Assembly: GCA_964417555.1 (NCBI GenBank)
Contig: CAYQIM010000059.1
Location: forward strand, 1 to 64,000
Length of the DNA stretch: 64,000 nt
Direction: 5' to 3'
Source: CAYQIM01 sp964417555
GTDB lineage: Bacteria; Pseudomonadota; Gammaproteobacteria; Diplorickettsiales; Diplorickettsiaceae
Made by a program: the position numbers and the translations under genes. A model generated the notes under the pieces. It did not search any database. It saw nothing but the letters and a program-made list of their open reading frames with translations, and was not told where the DNA came from. Position 1 is the first letter of the stretch, and every line of letters begins with the position of its first letter. This document shows positions 1-9,678 of the stretch, piece by piece.

Positions 1-110
1 ACGGCGTGATGCGTTTCCTGCTTCGCCCGTCAACGCACGCCTATCGCGGGCTCCTCAACTTCGCATTGCTTCCGCAATGCTCTCATTGTCTCGTCGAAGG
101 TAGCAACAAC
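1..110 (-). repeat. dispersed repeat, partial copy at window edge
   Basis: Read on the minus strand, this segment matches the element at about 61690-61800. Both contain a stretch reading GATAGGCGTGCGTTGACGGG, preceded by a TTGCGGAAG-CAATGC type stretch. The copy runs off the left edge of the window, so its full extent is unknown. No coding potential is visible. It belongs to a GC-richer repeat family scattered in this AT-rich genome and lies next to prophage debris. Confidence 0.7.
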
Positions 111-164
111 ATCTGCTAAAGCCTCTGGATTTTAAAATTCTGCATTTCATGTTTTTTTATGAAT

Positions 165-473
165 TTAAGTGTAATAGACAACCTCGAGGGTAACATTCCG
201 TATCATTTGACTCTCAATAGCTAAAGTAAGGGTTTGATAAGCATCCACGGCATGTGAAGTCCAGTCATGTAGGGGATAGTCTTTATAGATGTTGTTTTTT
301 TCATCAAAGACTTTGGAGTAATTAGACAGGCAATCAATCAACCGTTCGGTGTTTTCTTTATTGAACTTAGTACGGTAAAGCATTCGGCGCATCAGATTAA
401 TAGCATCGATCTTGCGTTGCGGTTTGGGTACACAATGGGCGGCTTCTCCTAATTCTTGCAGAACGAATGTCAA
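165..473 (-). pseudogene. phage terminase large-subunit fragment (C-terminal)
   Basis: This is a 102-aa reading frame. Its C-terminal part, around DWTSHAVDAYQTL, resembles the C-terminal nuclease end of phage terminase large subunits, which cut and package phage DNA. It is far shorter than a terminase (usually 400-600 aa), and its first codons overlap the start of the integrase fragment on the other strand, so it is read as a rearranged prophage remnant. The assignment rests on a short motif and remains tentative. It may simply be a hypothetical phage protein. Confidence 0.4.
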
Positions 474-958
474 TTTTTGCAGTTAACACGGGGTGTCGAG
501 ACCATGAAATTTGTCATTTAAAACGGAAATGGGAAGTAAAAATTCCGGAAGGTTCTGTTTTTATTATTCCTGCAACAGAAGTTAAAAACCGTGAAAAACG
601 TTTAGTTGTCCTAAACAGAAATGCTTTACATGTTATTGAGGAAGTGAGAGGCGAACATCCGGAATATGTTTTTATTTATCGAGGAAAACCGATTACGCGC
701 ATTTTAAATTCAGCTTGGAAGAAAGAACGAATCAGAGCAGGCTTGCCGCAAGTTAGAGTACATGATCTCAAACATACATTTGGACACCGGCTGCGTTCTG
801 CAGAAGTGAGTTTTGAAGATCGACAAATCTTATTGGGACATAAAACTAAAAGTGTTACTACGCATTATTCAGCAGCTGAATTAGGCACCCTCATTCGAGC
901 AGCCAATAAGGCTTGTGAAACAGGTAAACACTTAATGGTTTTAAGAAGAGCTGCTTGA
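467..958 (+). pseudogene. tyrosine recombinase (phage integrase), N-terminally truncated
   Basis: The 163 residues cover only the catalytic half of a phage-type tyrosine integrase, which joins phage and host DNA at an attachment site. Visible catalytic positions are Arg11 in TGCRDHE, His99 in the HDLKHTF box, His125 in LLGHKT and Tyr134 in THYS. The second catalytic arginine (HxxR) is Lys102 here, which would probably impair activity. The N-terminal SAM-like and arm-binding domains (about 150-200 aa) are missing. The gene ends 80 bp from the 3' end of tRNA-Ala, the usual place for an integrase beside its attL/attR. It is read as the remains of an integrated element. Confidence 0.75.
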
Positions 959-1038
959 TTTACGAAAGCTGTGTCGCGCAAAAGTCGCGCAAGGGATTTT
1001 TTAGAAGTTTAGGAATCGGTGTAAGTGTTTGAATTAAC

Positions 1039-1114
<76 letters not shown>

Positions 1115-1248
1115 AAAGCCCGACATTCTAAGCCGCAGGGTCAAATACTGTCAACTCCCATACCTACACCTCTGGACATGTAGCGTTACCCAAAAATAAT
1201 GAGTGTTAAGGTCGCCGGTGATTTTAAAGTTAACGCCATCTAGATTTT

Positions 1249-2625
1249 TCACCGACCTAAAATTCGTTCCATACGCACCAAGACTTCTTTTTTACCCAGT
1301 AAACGTAAGGTTGCATTCATAGGCGGTGAAATAGCAGTACCCGTCACTATTACTCGCAAAGGCTGTGCTAATTTACCAAGTTTTAATGAAAACTGCGCGG
1401 CCGTTTCGTGTAACACATGATGTAAGGCCTCATCAGTCCAATCCTTTAATTCAGCAAAATTGACTTGTAGTGCCTTTAAGGCCGGTAAAACCGCTTCGGG
1501 TATCGGTGGTTTCTCAGCATTTTGTTGATAAAAAAACCGACTTTTCTCAGCCATCTCTACGAGGGTTTTAACCCTATCACGCTGCAGAAGAACCACCTCA
1601 GTTAACGCCGGTGAATCCGTGCTTTTTGTGTCAATCCCTAAATTTTGCATTTCTTTTGCTAACAAATCCGCTATTTTGTTTGGGTCTTCCGTTTTTAAAT
1701 AATGTTGATTTAACCAATTCAATTTCTCGGTATTAATCGCCGCCGGCGATTTATTTAAGTCGATGATATCAAAATAATGGATCATTTCTTGACGCGAAAA
1801 AATTTCTTGATCACCATGCGACCAACCTAACCTCACTAAATAATTCAGCAAGGCATCCGGCAGATAACCTTCATCGCGGTATTGCAACACATTCGCAGCG
1901 CCTTGCCGTTTAGAAAGCTTTTTGCCATCTGGACCTAGTATCATAGGTACATGGGCATAAATCGGCAAATGCGCCCCTAATGCGAGCAATAAATTAATTT
2001 GGCGCGGGGTATTATTCAAATGATCATCACCACGAATAACATGGGTAATCTTCATGTCCCAATCATCAACCACCACGGTAAAATTATAGGTAGGAGAGCC
2101 ATCGCTACGCGCAATAATTAGATCATCTAGCTCGGCATTTTGAAAAACAACACGACCATGAACTTGATCGTCTACCACAACCTCGCCCTGTAATGGATTC
2201 CTAAAACGAATCACATAGGGTTGATCGCGAAGATGGGTTTTCCGATCTCTACAGTGGCCATCATAACGTGGTTTTTTATGTTGATTAAGCTGCTCGTTAC
2301 GTAAATCTACCAAGCGTTCTTTGGAGCAATAACAGCGATAGGCTTTATCTTCAACAAGCATTTGTTCTAATACTTGTTGATAGCGCTGCATGCGTTGCGT
2401 TTGAAAATAAGGACCTTCATCATAATCTAGGCTTAACCAACGTAGCCCCTCTAAAATAATATCTACTGCTTCAGTGCTTGAACGCTCTAAATCAGTATCC
2501 TCAACACGTAAAATAAATTGTCCTTGCTGTTTTTTGGCATACAACCATGCGTATAAGGCGGTCCTTACGCCGCCGATATGCAAATAACCGGTAGGGCTGG
2601 GTGCAAAACGGGTACGAACTTTCAT
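1249..2625 (-). CDS. gltX: glutamyl-tRNA synthetase
   Basis: This class I aminoacyl-tRNA synthetase charges tRNA-Glu with glutamate in the cytoplasm. The 458 aa are the usual bacterial length. The HIGH signature lies in PTGYLHIGG (residues 11-19) and the KMSKS-type loop is KLSKR at 236-240. Cys98, Cys100, His124 and Cys125 are placed like the zinc-binding site of the E. coli enzyme. The anticodon-binding C-terminal half is complete. It lies downstream of yciO on the same strand with a short gap. Whether it also charges tRNA-Gln depends on gatCAB, which is not in the window. Confidence 0.97.
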   Translation of the reverse strand: MKVRTRFAPSPTGYLHIGGVRTALYAWLYAKKQQGQFILRVEDTDLERSSTEAVDIILEGLRWLSLDYDEGPYFQTQRMQRYQQVLEQMLVEDKAYRCYCSKERLVDLRNEQLNQHKKPRYDGHCRDRKTHLRDQPYVIRFRNPLQGEVVVDDQVHGRVVFQNAELDDLIIARSDGSPTYNFTVVVDDWDMKITHVIRGDDHLNNTPRQINLLLALGAHLPIYAHVPMILGPDGKKLSKRQGAANVLQYRDEGYLPDALLNYLVRLGWSHGDQEIFSRQEMIHYFDIIDLNKSPAAINTEKLNWLNQHYLKTEDPNKIADLLAKEMQNLGIDTKSTDSPALTEVVLLQRDRVKTLVEMAEKSRFFYQQNAEKPPIPEAVLPALKALQVNFAELKDWTDEALHHVLHETAAQFSLKLGKLAQPLRVIVTGTAISPPMNATLRLLGKKEVLVRMERILGR

Positions 2626-2684
2626 AGATCACTCTTAATTTTTATTAAAAACATATCAATTCGATTTCTATAAAACTAACGAAC

Positions 2685-3329
2685 TCAAGTAAAAGACGAA
2701 GATTCTCCCACTTGAAAAGGCGTAATATCGCCTTTCCCTTTTCTTACAATTCGTGGCAAATCATCTACTAAGTCAATGACTGTGCTGGGTTCTAAACCAC
2801 AAAGGCCACCATCAATAATTAAATCAACGCGTTTACCTAGCATATCACGCATCGCTTCGGGTTCTAATAACGGTAAATCGGCGCCCGGTAAAATTAAAGT
2901 ACTGCTGACTAAAGGTTGATCTAACATGTCGAGTAAGGCCTGGACAATTTTATTATCGGGGATACGTACACCTACTGTTTTGCGTTTACCATGGAATAGT
3001 ATTCGCGGTACTTCATTCGTTGCTGGCAATAAAAAGGTATAAGGTCCTGGCGTGTTGGCCTTGATTAAGCGGAAAATAGGGGTTTCAAGCTGCGCATACT
3101 GGGCAAGCTCGGAAAGGTCACGACATAGCAATGTCAAACAATGTCGGTCATCTAATTCACGAATTCGTCGCAGCCGCTGAATACCCGTCTTATTCGAAAT
3201 CTGGCAACCTAAGGCGTAGGCTGAATCTGTCGGATAAACAATCAAACCGCCTTCCATCAGTAAAGTCGCTGCTTGACGAATCAAATGCAGTTGCGGATTC
3301 TCCGGATGGATTTTAAAAAACTGACTCAC
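2685..3329 (-). CDS. yciO: YciO family protein (Sua5/YrdC/YciO superfamily)
   Basis: The protein has the alpha/beta fold of the threonylcarbamoyl-AMP synthase superfamily, but it matches the YciO branch rather than TsaC. It begins SQFFKIHPENPQ and carries GLIVYPTDSAYALGC and NTPGPYTFLLP, typical of YciO. YciO proteins bind RNA or nucleotide; their physiological role is uncertain, and TsaC is normally a separate gene. The GTG at 3329 gives the family's usual N-terminus (MSQFF). A longer frame with an upstream GTG at 3338 is open, so the start is not certain. It probably shares a transcript with gltX. Confidence 0.85.
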   Translation of the reverse strand: MSQFFKIHPENPQLHLIRQAATLLMEGGLIVYPTDSAYALGCQISNKTGIQRLRRIRELDDRHCLTLLCRDLSELAQYAQLETPIFRLIKANTPGPYTFLLPATNEVPRILFHGKRKTVGVRIPDNKIVQALLDMLDQPLVSSTLILPGADLPLLEPEAMRDMLGKRVDLIIDGGLCGLEPSTVIDLVDDLPRIVRKGKGDITPFQVGESSSFT

Positions 3330-3403
3330 AGCTAGCACTCTTTCCTAAACTAGGGGCACTGTTATATACTAAAGGCTAATAAGCCCACCATTTGCACGTT
3401 TAC

Positions 3404-3943
3404 ATGCGATTACTCTTTGATTTTTTACCGATCGTTGTTTTCTTTGCCGTATATAAATTTTTTGGGATTTATATCGCCACGGCAGCCGCTATTTTAATCA
3501 ATCTTTTTCAAGTCATTGCATATTGGCTAAAACACCGAACGGTGCCTAGTATACAGCTTATTAGCTTAGTCCTCATCCTATTATTTGGTGGAAGTACTTT
3601 ATTTTTTCACAATGAATTATTTATCAAATGGAAGCCCACCGTACTTTACTGGTTACTGGCCTGTGTCGCGCTTATTTCACAATATGTGGCTAAGAAACCA
3701 CTGATACAACATCTTTTAGAAACCAATGTCAGTCTACCGCCAGCGGTATGGTCTTCTCTTAATCGAAATTGGGTTATTTTTTTTACCCTGATGGGAGGTA
3801 TTAATTTATGGGTTGCTTATTCTTTTACCACCAATACTTGGGTTAATTTTAAATTATTTGGCTTTTTAGGTATCACTTTTTTATTTATTTTTATTCAAGC
3901 CATTTACCTCAGTCGCTATATTCAGTCGGATGAAAAAACATGA
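3404..3943 (+). CDS. yciB: septation protein A / inner-membrane protein YciB
   Basis: This 179-aa protein is almost entirely hydrophobic, with about five to six membrane helices, and starts MRLLFDFLPIVVFF as YciB (IspZ) proteins do. In E. coli YciB is an inner-membrane protein linked to cell-envelope integrity and to septum formation in Shigella; its biochemistry is not settled. A TTG at 3392 extends the frame by four codons, but the ATG at 3404 fits the family. Its end overlaps the bolA start by 4 nt (ATGA), which indicates translational coupling. It is divergent from yciO. Confidence 0.9.
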   Translation: MRLLFDFLPIVVFFAVYKFFGIYIATAAAILINLFQVIAYWLKHRTVPSIQLISLVLILLFGGSTLFFHNELFIKWKPTVLYWLLACVALISQYVAKKPLIQHLLETNVSLPPAVWSSLNRNWVIFFTLMGGINLWVAYSFTTNTWVNFKLFGFLGITFLFIFIQAIYLSRYIQSDEKT

Positions 3944-4209
3944 ACACTAACAACAATGATCCCCGTGCTGCTACCTTGTACAAAAAACTGAGTCAAGCAT
4001 TGGCTACTACAACGCTGGAAATCATCGATGAAGGCGCACAACACAAAGGTCATGCCGAAGAAGGCGCTGGACACTTTGCGGTTCGCATTGCATCTCCACT
4101 TTTCAAAAATAAACCGTTAGTAGAATGTCACCGGCTGGTCTATGCGGCACTGGGCAAAACGATAGGCACAGAAATCCACGCTTTGCGCATAGAAATCATT
4201 GCTAGCTAA
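3940..4209 (+). CDS. bolA: BolA family protein
   Basis: The 89 aa contain the BolA fold core, including GHAEEGAGHFAVRI with the conserved His, and ECHRLVYAAL. BolA-like proteins bind monothiol glutaredoxins and Fe-S clusters and in some bacteria act as transcription regulators. The ATGA overlap with yciB puts both in one operon. Legionellales often carry yciB beside bolA. The gene is close to full length for the family and shows nothing unusual. Confidence 0.9.
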   Translation: MNTNNNDPRAATLYKKLSQALATTTLEIIDEGAQHKGHAEEGAGHFAVRIASPLFKNKPLVECHRLVYAALGKTIGTEIHALRIEIIAS

Positions 4210-4225
4210 ATTGGGCTTACTCAAA

Positions 4226-5929
4226 CTAAGGTTTTGTAGAAGGGTAATAGACTAAACGTTGTTTCGCTAAATCTCGCTTTTCTTGAGGGATTGTTTTTAC
4301 ATTCTTAAACAATCCAAAAGCGCTATACAGTTGTCCCTGATAACAGGAAGAAGTAAGGCGCTGTCCAGTATTCGTTTGGTGGCTTTCATCGGTTGAAAAT
4401 AACAGATCGTTGTAACTTGATTCCTCTTCATAAGGCTTAGAAAACAAAAATGCTTTTACTAGGGCATATTCCGGTTTATTTAACAACGCCAAACAAGCTT
4501 TGCCAGAATGGGTTTCACCGCCTTTTTTATCGTAACGATTCATCAACGCCACATTAATAAAATTTTTTAGTAACCAACTTATCACTACCTTACTAGATTC
4601 ACCCTCATTTAGCGTATTAATTAATTGAGTAAAAATTATTTTTTTTTCAGAATGAGCCGAAAACCAACCCATCTTATGAGATACACTTTTCATGAAAGCA
4701 TTAGCTAAGGTTTTTAAAGGTTTTGGATCCTCTACTTTAGAAGTTAAGCTTGAAATATCACTTCGTAAGCTTTGATTTTCTGCAGCAAGTTGTTCTAATT
4801 CTTTTTGCTTCTCACTTAATTCCTCTCGCCATTGTTCTTGCTGCCGTACAATAGGATCCAATTGCGGTAATTTGGCAAGATAGCGATGAAATAATTGATT
4901 AAATACTTCTTCGTTACTTTTACCTGAAGAGGAAACAATATCCTTAATAAAATTGAATTTTTCGTCTTCAGGTAAAAACTCCAGTAATAGATTGGCTTTT
5001 CGATAGGCATCTTGAATCAGAGTAAACGTTTCTTCGGAAATCGTATTATGAAGGCTATCGTAATAACCTGCTATCGGCAGTTCTTTTAAACCTATGTAGA
5101 TATCGTTAACACCGATATTATTGGGTGGCTTGCAAAAAAAATCGCCGCCGGATGCACTATATTTTTTTTCACTCGCCAGCACATCATGAGCACCGCCATA
5201 ATGATCGTCGGCTCCTGGCGCAGATTGTTCAATACCTAAAAGTAGGCCTCCATGCTCACCACCACTAGAATTATAATGCACATAGAGATGACCATGTTCG
5301 CCGTTATTACGGATAGTTTCTCCTGAAAAAAAGTTGTCATTTCCGGCTCCACCTAAAGCAAGATTAATTCCATAATGTTGAGCCAAATGTTTGGCCATAT
5401 TAGTCACGGCATAATACGCCGCACTCACAATATCAACTTTTTCCTCTTGTAAATATTTAATGGTATCGTTTGCTAACGTTTCACCCTCGTCTAAATCCTT
5501 AATTCCGTGCGTCGCCGTATAACGCCAACAGGCTTTGTCGATAATCAGCCAATCAATAAGTGCTCCACTGATTGCTGACGGAAATTCGATTAATGCTCTA
5601 CTCCCATGTAGCAAGACAGCCGCAATAGGAAAAAAATCCAATTGGGTATAAGCATTTAATTCAGACCAGGAATGAAATTTATTATCCTCCTTATCACGAT
5701 AAGAAACGTCTCCAAAATAAAGCAATAAAATACTTTTTAAAAGTGTCTGCGCTTTCACTTTATCGGATTCAGAAGTTCCAAAATGAACAATAGCTTGGCT
5801 AAGCATCTCGATATCGCGCTTAAGTTGTACGTCAATATCGTTATTGCCTTTTCTGATTTTACTGATTTCTTGTTGCAACGCTTCACTGCCTTCGCTGCAG
5901 TTGAGAACAACAAATTCTTCTTCAAACAC
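4226..5929 (-). CDS. uncharacterised 567-aa protein downstream of dotO
   Basis: I do not recognise this protein. It has no signal peptide or clear membrane helix. Residues 1-200 are predicted mostly helical. Residues about 200-275 form a Gly/His/Asp-rich stretch with GGAGNDNFFSG, YVHYNSSGGEHGG and GADDHYGGAHD. Around 365-405 there is a coiled-coil-like Glu/Gln/Leu run, followed by a helical C-terminal third. It lies 110 bp beyond the 3' end of dotO on the same strand, where Legionella has tphA/icmF/icmH. Position and composition make it a candidate Dot/Icm substrate or accessory protein. This is inference only; the C-terminus has no strong E-block. Confidence 0.7.
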   Translation of the reverse strand: MFEEEFVVLNCSEGSEALQQEISKIRKGNNDIDVQLKRDIEMLSQAIVHFGTSESDKVKAQTLLKSILLLYFGDVSYRDKEDNKFHSWSELNAYTQLDFFPIAAVLLHGSRALIEFPSAISGALIDWLIIDKACWRYTATHGIKDLDEGETLANDTIKYLQEEKVDIVSAAYYAVTNMAKHLAQHYGINLALGGAGNDNFFSGETIRNNGEHGHLYVHYNSSGGEHGGLLLGIEQSAPGADDHYGGAHDVLASEKKYSASGGDFFCKPPNNIGVNDIYIGLKELPIAGYYDSLHNTISEETFTLIQDAYRKANLLLEFLPEDEKFNFIKDIVSSSGKSNEEVFNQLFHRYLAKLPQLDPIVRQQEQWREELSEKQKELEQLAAENQSLRSDISSLTSKVEDPKPLKTLANAFMKSVSHKMGWFSAHSEKKIIFTQLINTLNEGESSKVVISWLLKNFINVALMNRYDKKGGETHSGKACLALLNKPEYALVKAFLFSKPYEEESSYNDLLFSTDESHQTNTGQRLTSSCYQGQLYSAFGLFKNVKTIPQEKRDLAKQRLVYYPSTKP

Positions 5930-6039
5930 CGCTTACCTCAAAATAACAAACTTTTTATTTGTCTTGGATCCGCTGGCTTTTCATTTGATTATATCGAAAA
6001 GATGTATTTTCCTGTCACAATGAAATATAGATTGATTTC

Positions 6040-9000
6040 TTAAGATAATGATTGTAGATCAGAATTCTTGGTATACGCCGCAACGATTTCTTCTGCGATT
6101 TGATCGACTAATCCTAATCGTGAATCTTCAGTAATCAAACCTTGTTCTTCTTTTAAATTAGCTAATCGCTTTTCGACTAATTTTTTGATACTGCCATTTG
6201 GAAATAAACGTGCTAATACACGCCGTGCTTCTACCGGACCTAAGTGATGGTAAAGCCGATTACGCAAATTTGCATCTTCTACCGTTGTACTAAACGCCCA
6301 TAATTCAATCGGGCCTAATGTCAAGGTCAGTAATTGTGTATTCATACCTTCTTTTGTGGCAAACTGCGCTAAAAAGGTCGCCCCTCCTTCACGAGGCCCA
6401 TGCACGCGTGTCCGTAGTGCAATGGTGGCTGTCGGCGATAAACCAAATATCTTCGCAGACTTTTCAACAGACTGTGCCGGTCCCGCATCCATAATATAAA
6501 TAGAGGTGGCAAACTCTATCATCACCTCATCAAAATCATCTAATGACTGGGATAATAAAGCAATTTGAATATTCCATTTACGCCCTTCACGCATATCAAC
6601 AATCACTTGATCACGCACCGCTTTCGCTTTCGAGGTTCTATGAAATTCATCAAATACAATCCGTTTCGGATCTTCTCTTAATTCCGCAATACGTTGTTTA
6701 TGGTAATCCCGATATTGGCTAGAAATATCGCTAAGATTTTCCTCACTCAAGTAATAATGACGCGCTAGAATATAGCGTGCTAGCATATACATAACAGCCG
6801 TTTGCCTGTCAGCGGCATCGCCTCCACTTTTGGCGACCTCATCCAGATCCAGCGAAACAATTCGCGCTTCACCCAAATCAAAACGGGTGGTACGCGACAA
6901 AATCGGATATTCACGAATAGCACTGGAAATCATACGTGCAAAGGCATTAATTAAACTTTCACCGGTCGGTGCGGTGATTTTACCATAGAGATCTTCAATG
7001 ATTGGAGTACGACAAATCGAGGCAGCATCAGCCAATAAAGGCATTGCATAACGTTGTGCTAGCATCGCTTCGTGAGGAAATCCCGATATAAATAAGGCAT
7101 CCGTCACTTCCCACCATGTGGTAAGTTGATCGGGAATAAAACCCATTTCCTCTAAAATCCCGTCAACTAAAGGCTCAATCCCTGCCGTATAAGGATAAGG
7201 TTTTTCGTCATCCGCCAGATTCTTATAGAGCTCATCGATAACCAGTCCCGCCATATCGGAAATCGCATCATAAGGTTTAACCGCGCCTAACGGCGTCGTT
7301 AATAAAGTTAAAAAATTAACTAAAAAACTTCGTTCTTGCGGCGTTGGAAAACGACACCCTAACTGTGTATCAAATGGATTAATGGAATAATCCACTGTCA
7401 TACGCAAACGATGGTAAGCTACCCAATGGCGATTTTCTAATGGCAGTGCTTCGCGTAATAACGAAATCAGTCCGCTACTGGAAGGACCAATATCAATAAT
7501 GGCAATTCTCGGTAAACGTTGCAAACCACCGGCTAAACAAAGCGCTAAGTTTAAGGTATTGGAAAGCACTGATTTACCAGAACCGGGTCGTGCATAAATC
7601 AGATCAATCCAGGTCGTTTGTTCACTCGAACCCGGTTGGAAAGGCCAGGGTTTACCATCTGGACTTCTAAACAGCTGTGCACCTGTTTTCCATGGCGACG
7701 CGGCACGTGTAATCGGTAACATGTAAACCACTTGTGAAAACGGAATAACCGTCGGAGTTGCCACACTATGCGCCGAAATCCCTAGCATGGTTGAAGCTAA
7801 ACCGCCAAACGGATCACCGGATACTTCCGAGACGTCACAAGAACCCCAGCCTTCGATTGCCTTAGCCAATTCAGCCGCACGTGTTCGTAATAAAGAACGC
7901 TGGCCCTCAGGTGCCCATGTACAGGCTGCGACCCGCAAACGAACAACCGCATCATCGGTATTAATAGCGATATATTGCAATAAGTTATTGGCATCGCTGA
8001 GTAAGCGGTTTTGTGCGGATGAGAAACTTAATACCGACGCCAGTACGGATTTGAGTTTGATAGTACGTAAACCATCACTTTCGATAAAAAATGAAATTCG
8101 CCAAGGAATCCTTGCCGCTAAGGTACGTTGTAATAAGGCATTAAAAGGTTTTAATTCTTTAGGAAGCAAGTCGATAAAGATACAAGAATAAATTTGATCA
8201 CCTAGCCGTACCGTTCTCAAATCAAGATTTTCCGCATCCCGAGGTAAAACCTGACGTGCTAATGAAGGCCAAAGCAGATCCGAAATCGCACCCCGCGACT
8301 TGTCATATTCTTTCGGTAACACTTTATCGCCAGGCAAAGTAGGACGCCAATTTTTATCGGTAAAAGCTGGATCGGCAACTGCACGAATGGCATGAATAGC
8401 ATCATGCACTTCTAACAGGTTCGCCGCAATATTCAAGGTTGCCAGGTCATGAATAACAGAACGCACAAAAGCATCATGCGTATCGCGTAAATCAGGAATA
8501 GCGGCGATGACATTTTGCGTGATCTGAAAAGGAGGTACTTTTTTATCTCGAATAAATTTCAGTTTATCTTTCGACGCACGTTGATATTGCTCTGTAGTCA
8601 AACTCATAGGACGAGTCCACAAAACAAAATAAACGCTTTCATAAGCACAATGTTGGGAAAGAAAAGAAATCCGTTCTTTAAATAAATCATTAAGATTTAA
8701 ACCCAAGCGCTGACTTGTTTGCTGGCCAGGCGCCAAAGTATCCTTAATTAAGTCAGCAACGATCTGTCTATCATAATGAAATAGCACTTGCAACGCATGA
8801 CCTGAACGCGATAATGCTGTTTGTAAACTCAAGGTTAAGCCCTCGTGCAAACGCTCGAATTCACTGCTACCAATTAACTGAGTGACACCTGAAATTTTGA
8901 TTAAAGAAATCAACGAACCATCATGTGCCACAATAACAGTAGGACTATCGGCGGTTTCGAGATCACAGTACGACTCAGTGGTTTGTTTAAGTGAAGTGCT

Positions 9001-9057
9001 CAGCCAGGCAAGGAAGGTATCGATGCCATCCAAAAAAGAATTAAGTATGTTAGCCAT
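6040..9057 (-). CDS. dotO: Dot/Icm type IVB secretion ATPase DotO (IcmB)
   Basis: DotO is the VirB4-like cytoplasmic ATPase of the Dot/Icm machine; in Legionella it assembles at the inner-membrane base with DotB. The 1005 aa match the length in Legionella. Walker A is ARPGSGKS near residue 490, Walker B is RIVFDEFHR near 798-806, and the N-terminal half is the VirB4-type domain. It is the last core dot gene in this minus-strand block, 11 bp after dotN, which it follows in Legionella and Coxiella too. No interruption is seen, so it should be functional. Confidence 0.97.
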   Translation of the reverse strand: MANILNSFLDGIDTFLAWLSTSLKQTTESYCDLETADSPTVIVAHDGSLISLIKISGVTQLIGSSEFERLHEGLTLSLQTALSRSGHALQVLFHYDRQIVADLIKDTLAPGQQTSQRLGLNLNDLFKERISFLSQHCAYESVYFVLWTRPMSLTTEQYQRASKDKLKFIRDKKVPPFQITQNVIAAIPDLRDTHDAFVRSVIHDLATLNIAANLLEVHDAIHAIRAVADPAFTDKNWRPTLPGDKVLPKEYDKSRGAISDLLWPSLARQVLPRDAENLDLRTVRLGDQIYSCIFIDLLPKELKPFNALLQRTLAARIPWRISFFIESDGLRTIKLKSVLASVLSFSSAQNRLLSDANNLLQYIAINTDDAVVRLRVAACTWAPEGQRSLLRTRAAELAKAIEGWGSCDVSEVSGDPFGGLASTMLGISAHSVATPTVIPFSQVVYMLPITRAASPWKTGAQLFRSPDGKPWPFQPGSSEQTTWIDLIYARPGSGKSVLSNTLNLALCLAGGLQRLPRIAIIDIGPSSSGLISLLREALPLENRHWVAYHRLRMTVDYSINPFDTQLGCRFPTPQERSFLVNFLTLLTTPLGAVKPYDAISDMAGLVIDELYKNLADDEKPYPYTAGIEPLVDGILEEMGFIPDQLTTWWEVTDALFISGFPHEAMLAQRYAMPLLADAASICRTPIIEDLYGKITAPTGESLINAFARMISSAIREYPILSRTTRFDLGEARIVSLDLDEVAKSGGDAADRQTAVMYMLARYILARHYYLSEENLSDISSQYRDYHKQRIAELREDPKRIVFDEFHRTSKAKAVRDQVIVDMREGRKWNIQIALLSQSLDDFDEVMIEFATSIYIMDAGPAQSVEKSAKIFGLSPTATIALRTRVHGPREGGATFLAQFATKEGMNTQLLTLTLGPIELWAFSTTVEDANLRNRLYHHLGPVEARRVLARLFPNGSIKKLVEKRLANLKEEQGLITEDSRLGLVDQIAEEIVAAYTKNSDLQSLS

Positions 9058-9068
9058 AGCGAAAAACC

Positions 9069-9665
9069 TCAGGCTACTGGAACAGCGCTCAAGCTAGGCT
9101 CACTTTCCACTTTAAACCCAGCACGTGAAGGAAGTAAACGAATCGATGCAAAAATTTCTTTGCCAAAGAATGATCTATCGCCCGATTCAATTAATAATTG
9201 TCCAAACAAAGCGGGTTCATGCATTGCTTCACCCCACTCGTCTTCTATAATTTGCGAACGTAACTTAAGATGGCGATAAGCGTTTTGTGCGGATTCTTTA
9301 TACTCGGTATTATTGTTGATTGCCATAAATAAAACGTGACACAAACCATTCAGATAATTTTGTGGTATTTCGGGCAAATAAATTAAGACACCACCTCCGT
9401 GCCCACTTGCCCCTACGGATTCCAGAAAAAAACATTGTGCACAAAAAGAACAAGCCGTTACTAAATTAGCCGCTTTATTATTAAAATAATTGTGATCGAG
9501 ATTAATAATTTCCTGGTTTTTTTTAGAAACTAATCCGCAAAACTGGCAGGTAAATTGATCACGATGCAGAAGCTTCTGCGCAAAATCAGCAAAGCGAGGA
9601 TCTAATTTGCGGCGCATAAAAAGGCGCCAGCCTTCGGGATTTACATTTAATTTAAGTGGATACAC
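9069..9665 (-). CDS. dotN: Dot/Icm protein DotN (IcmJ)
   Basis: DotN (IcmJ) is a zinc-binding, HNH-like member of the type IV coupling complex and binds the C-terminal tail of DotL. The 198 aa show the metal-binding pattern C40-x2-C43 in CQFCG, then LDH near residue 58, then C72-x2-C75-x2-C78. Length and context (dotP before, dotO after) agree with IcmJ. The spacing to dotO is 11 bp, so the two are likely co-translated. Nothing is missing compared with the family. Confidence 0.93.
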   Translation of the reverse strand: MYPLKLNVNPEGWRLFMRRKLDPRFADFAQKLLHRDQFTCQFCGLVSKKNQEIINLDHNYFNNKAANLVTACSFCAQCFFLESVGASGHGGGVLIYLPEIPQNYLNGLCHVLFMAINNNTEYKESAQNAYRHLKLRSQIIEDEWGEAMHEPALFGQLLIESGDRSFFGKEIFASIRLLPSRAGFKVESEPSLSAVPVA

Positions 9666-9678
9666 GTTTTTTCTTTTT

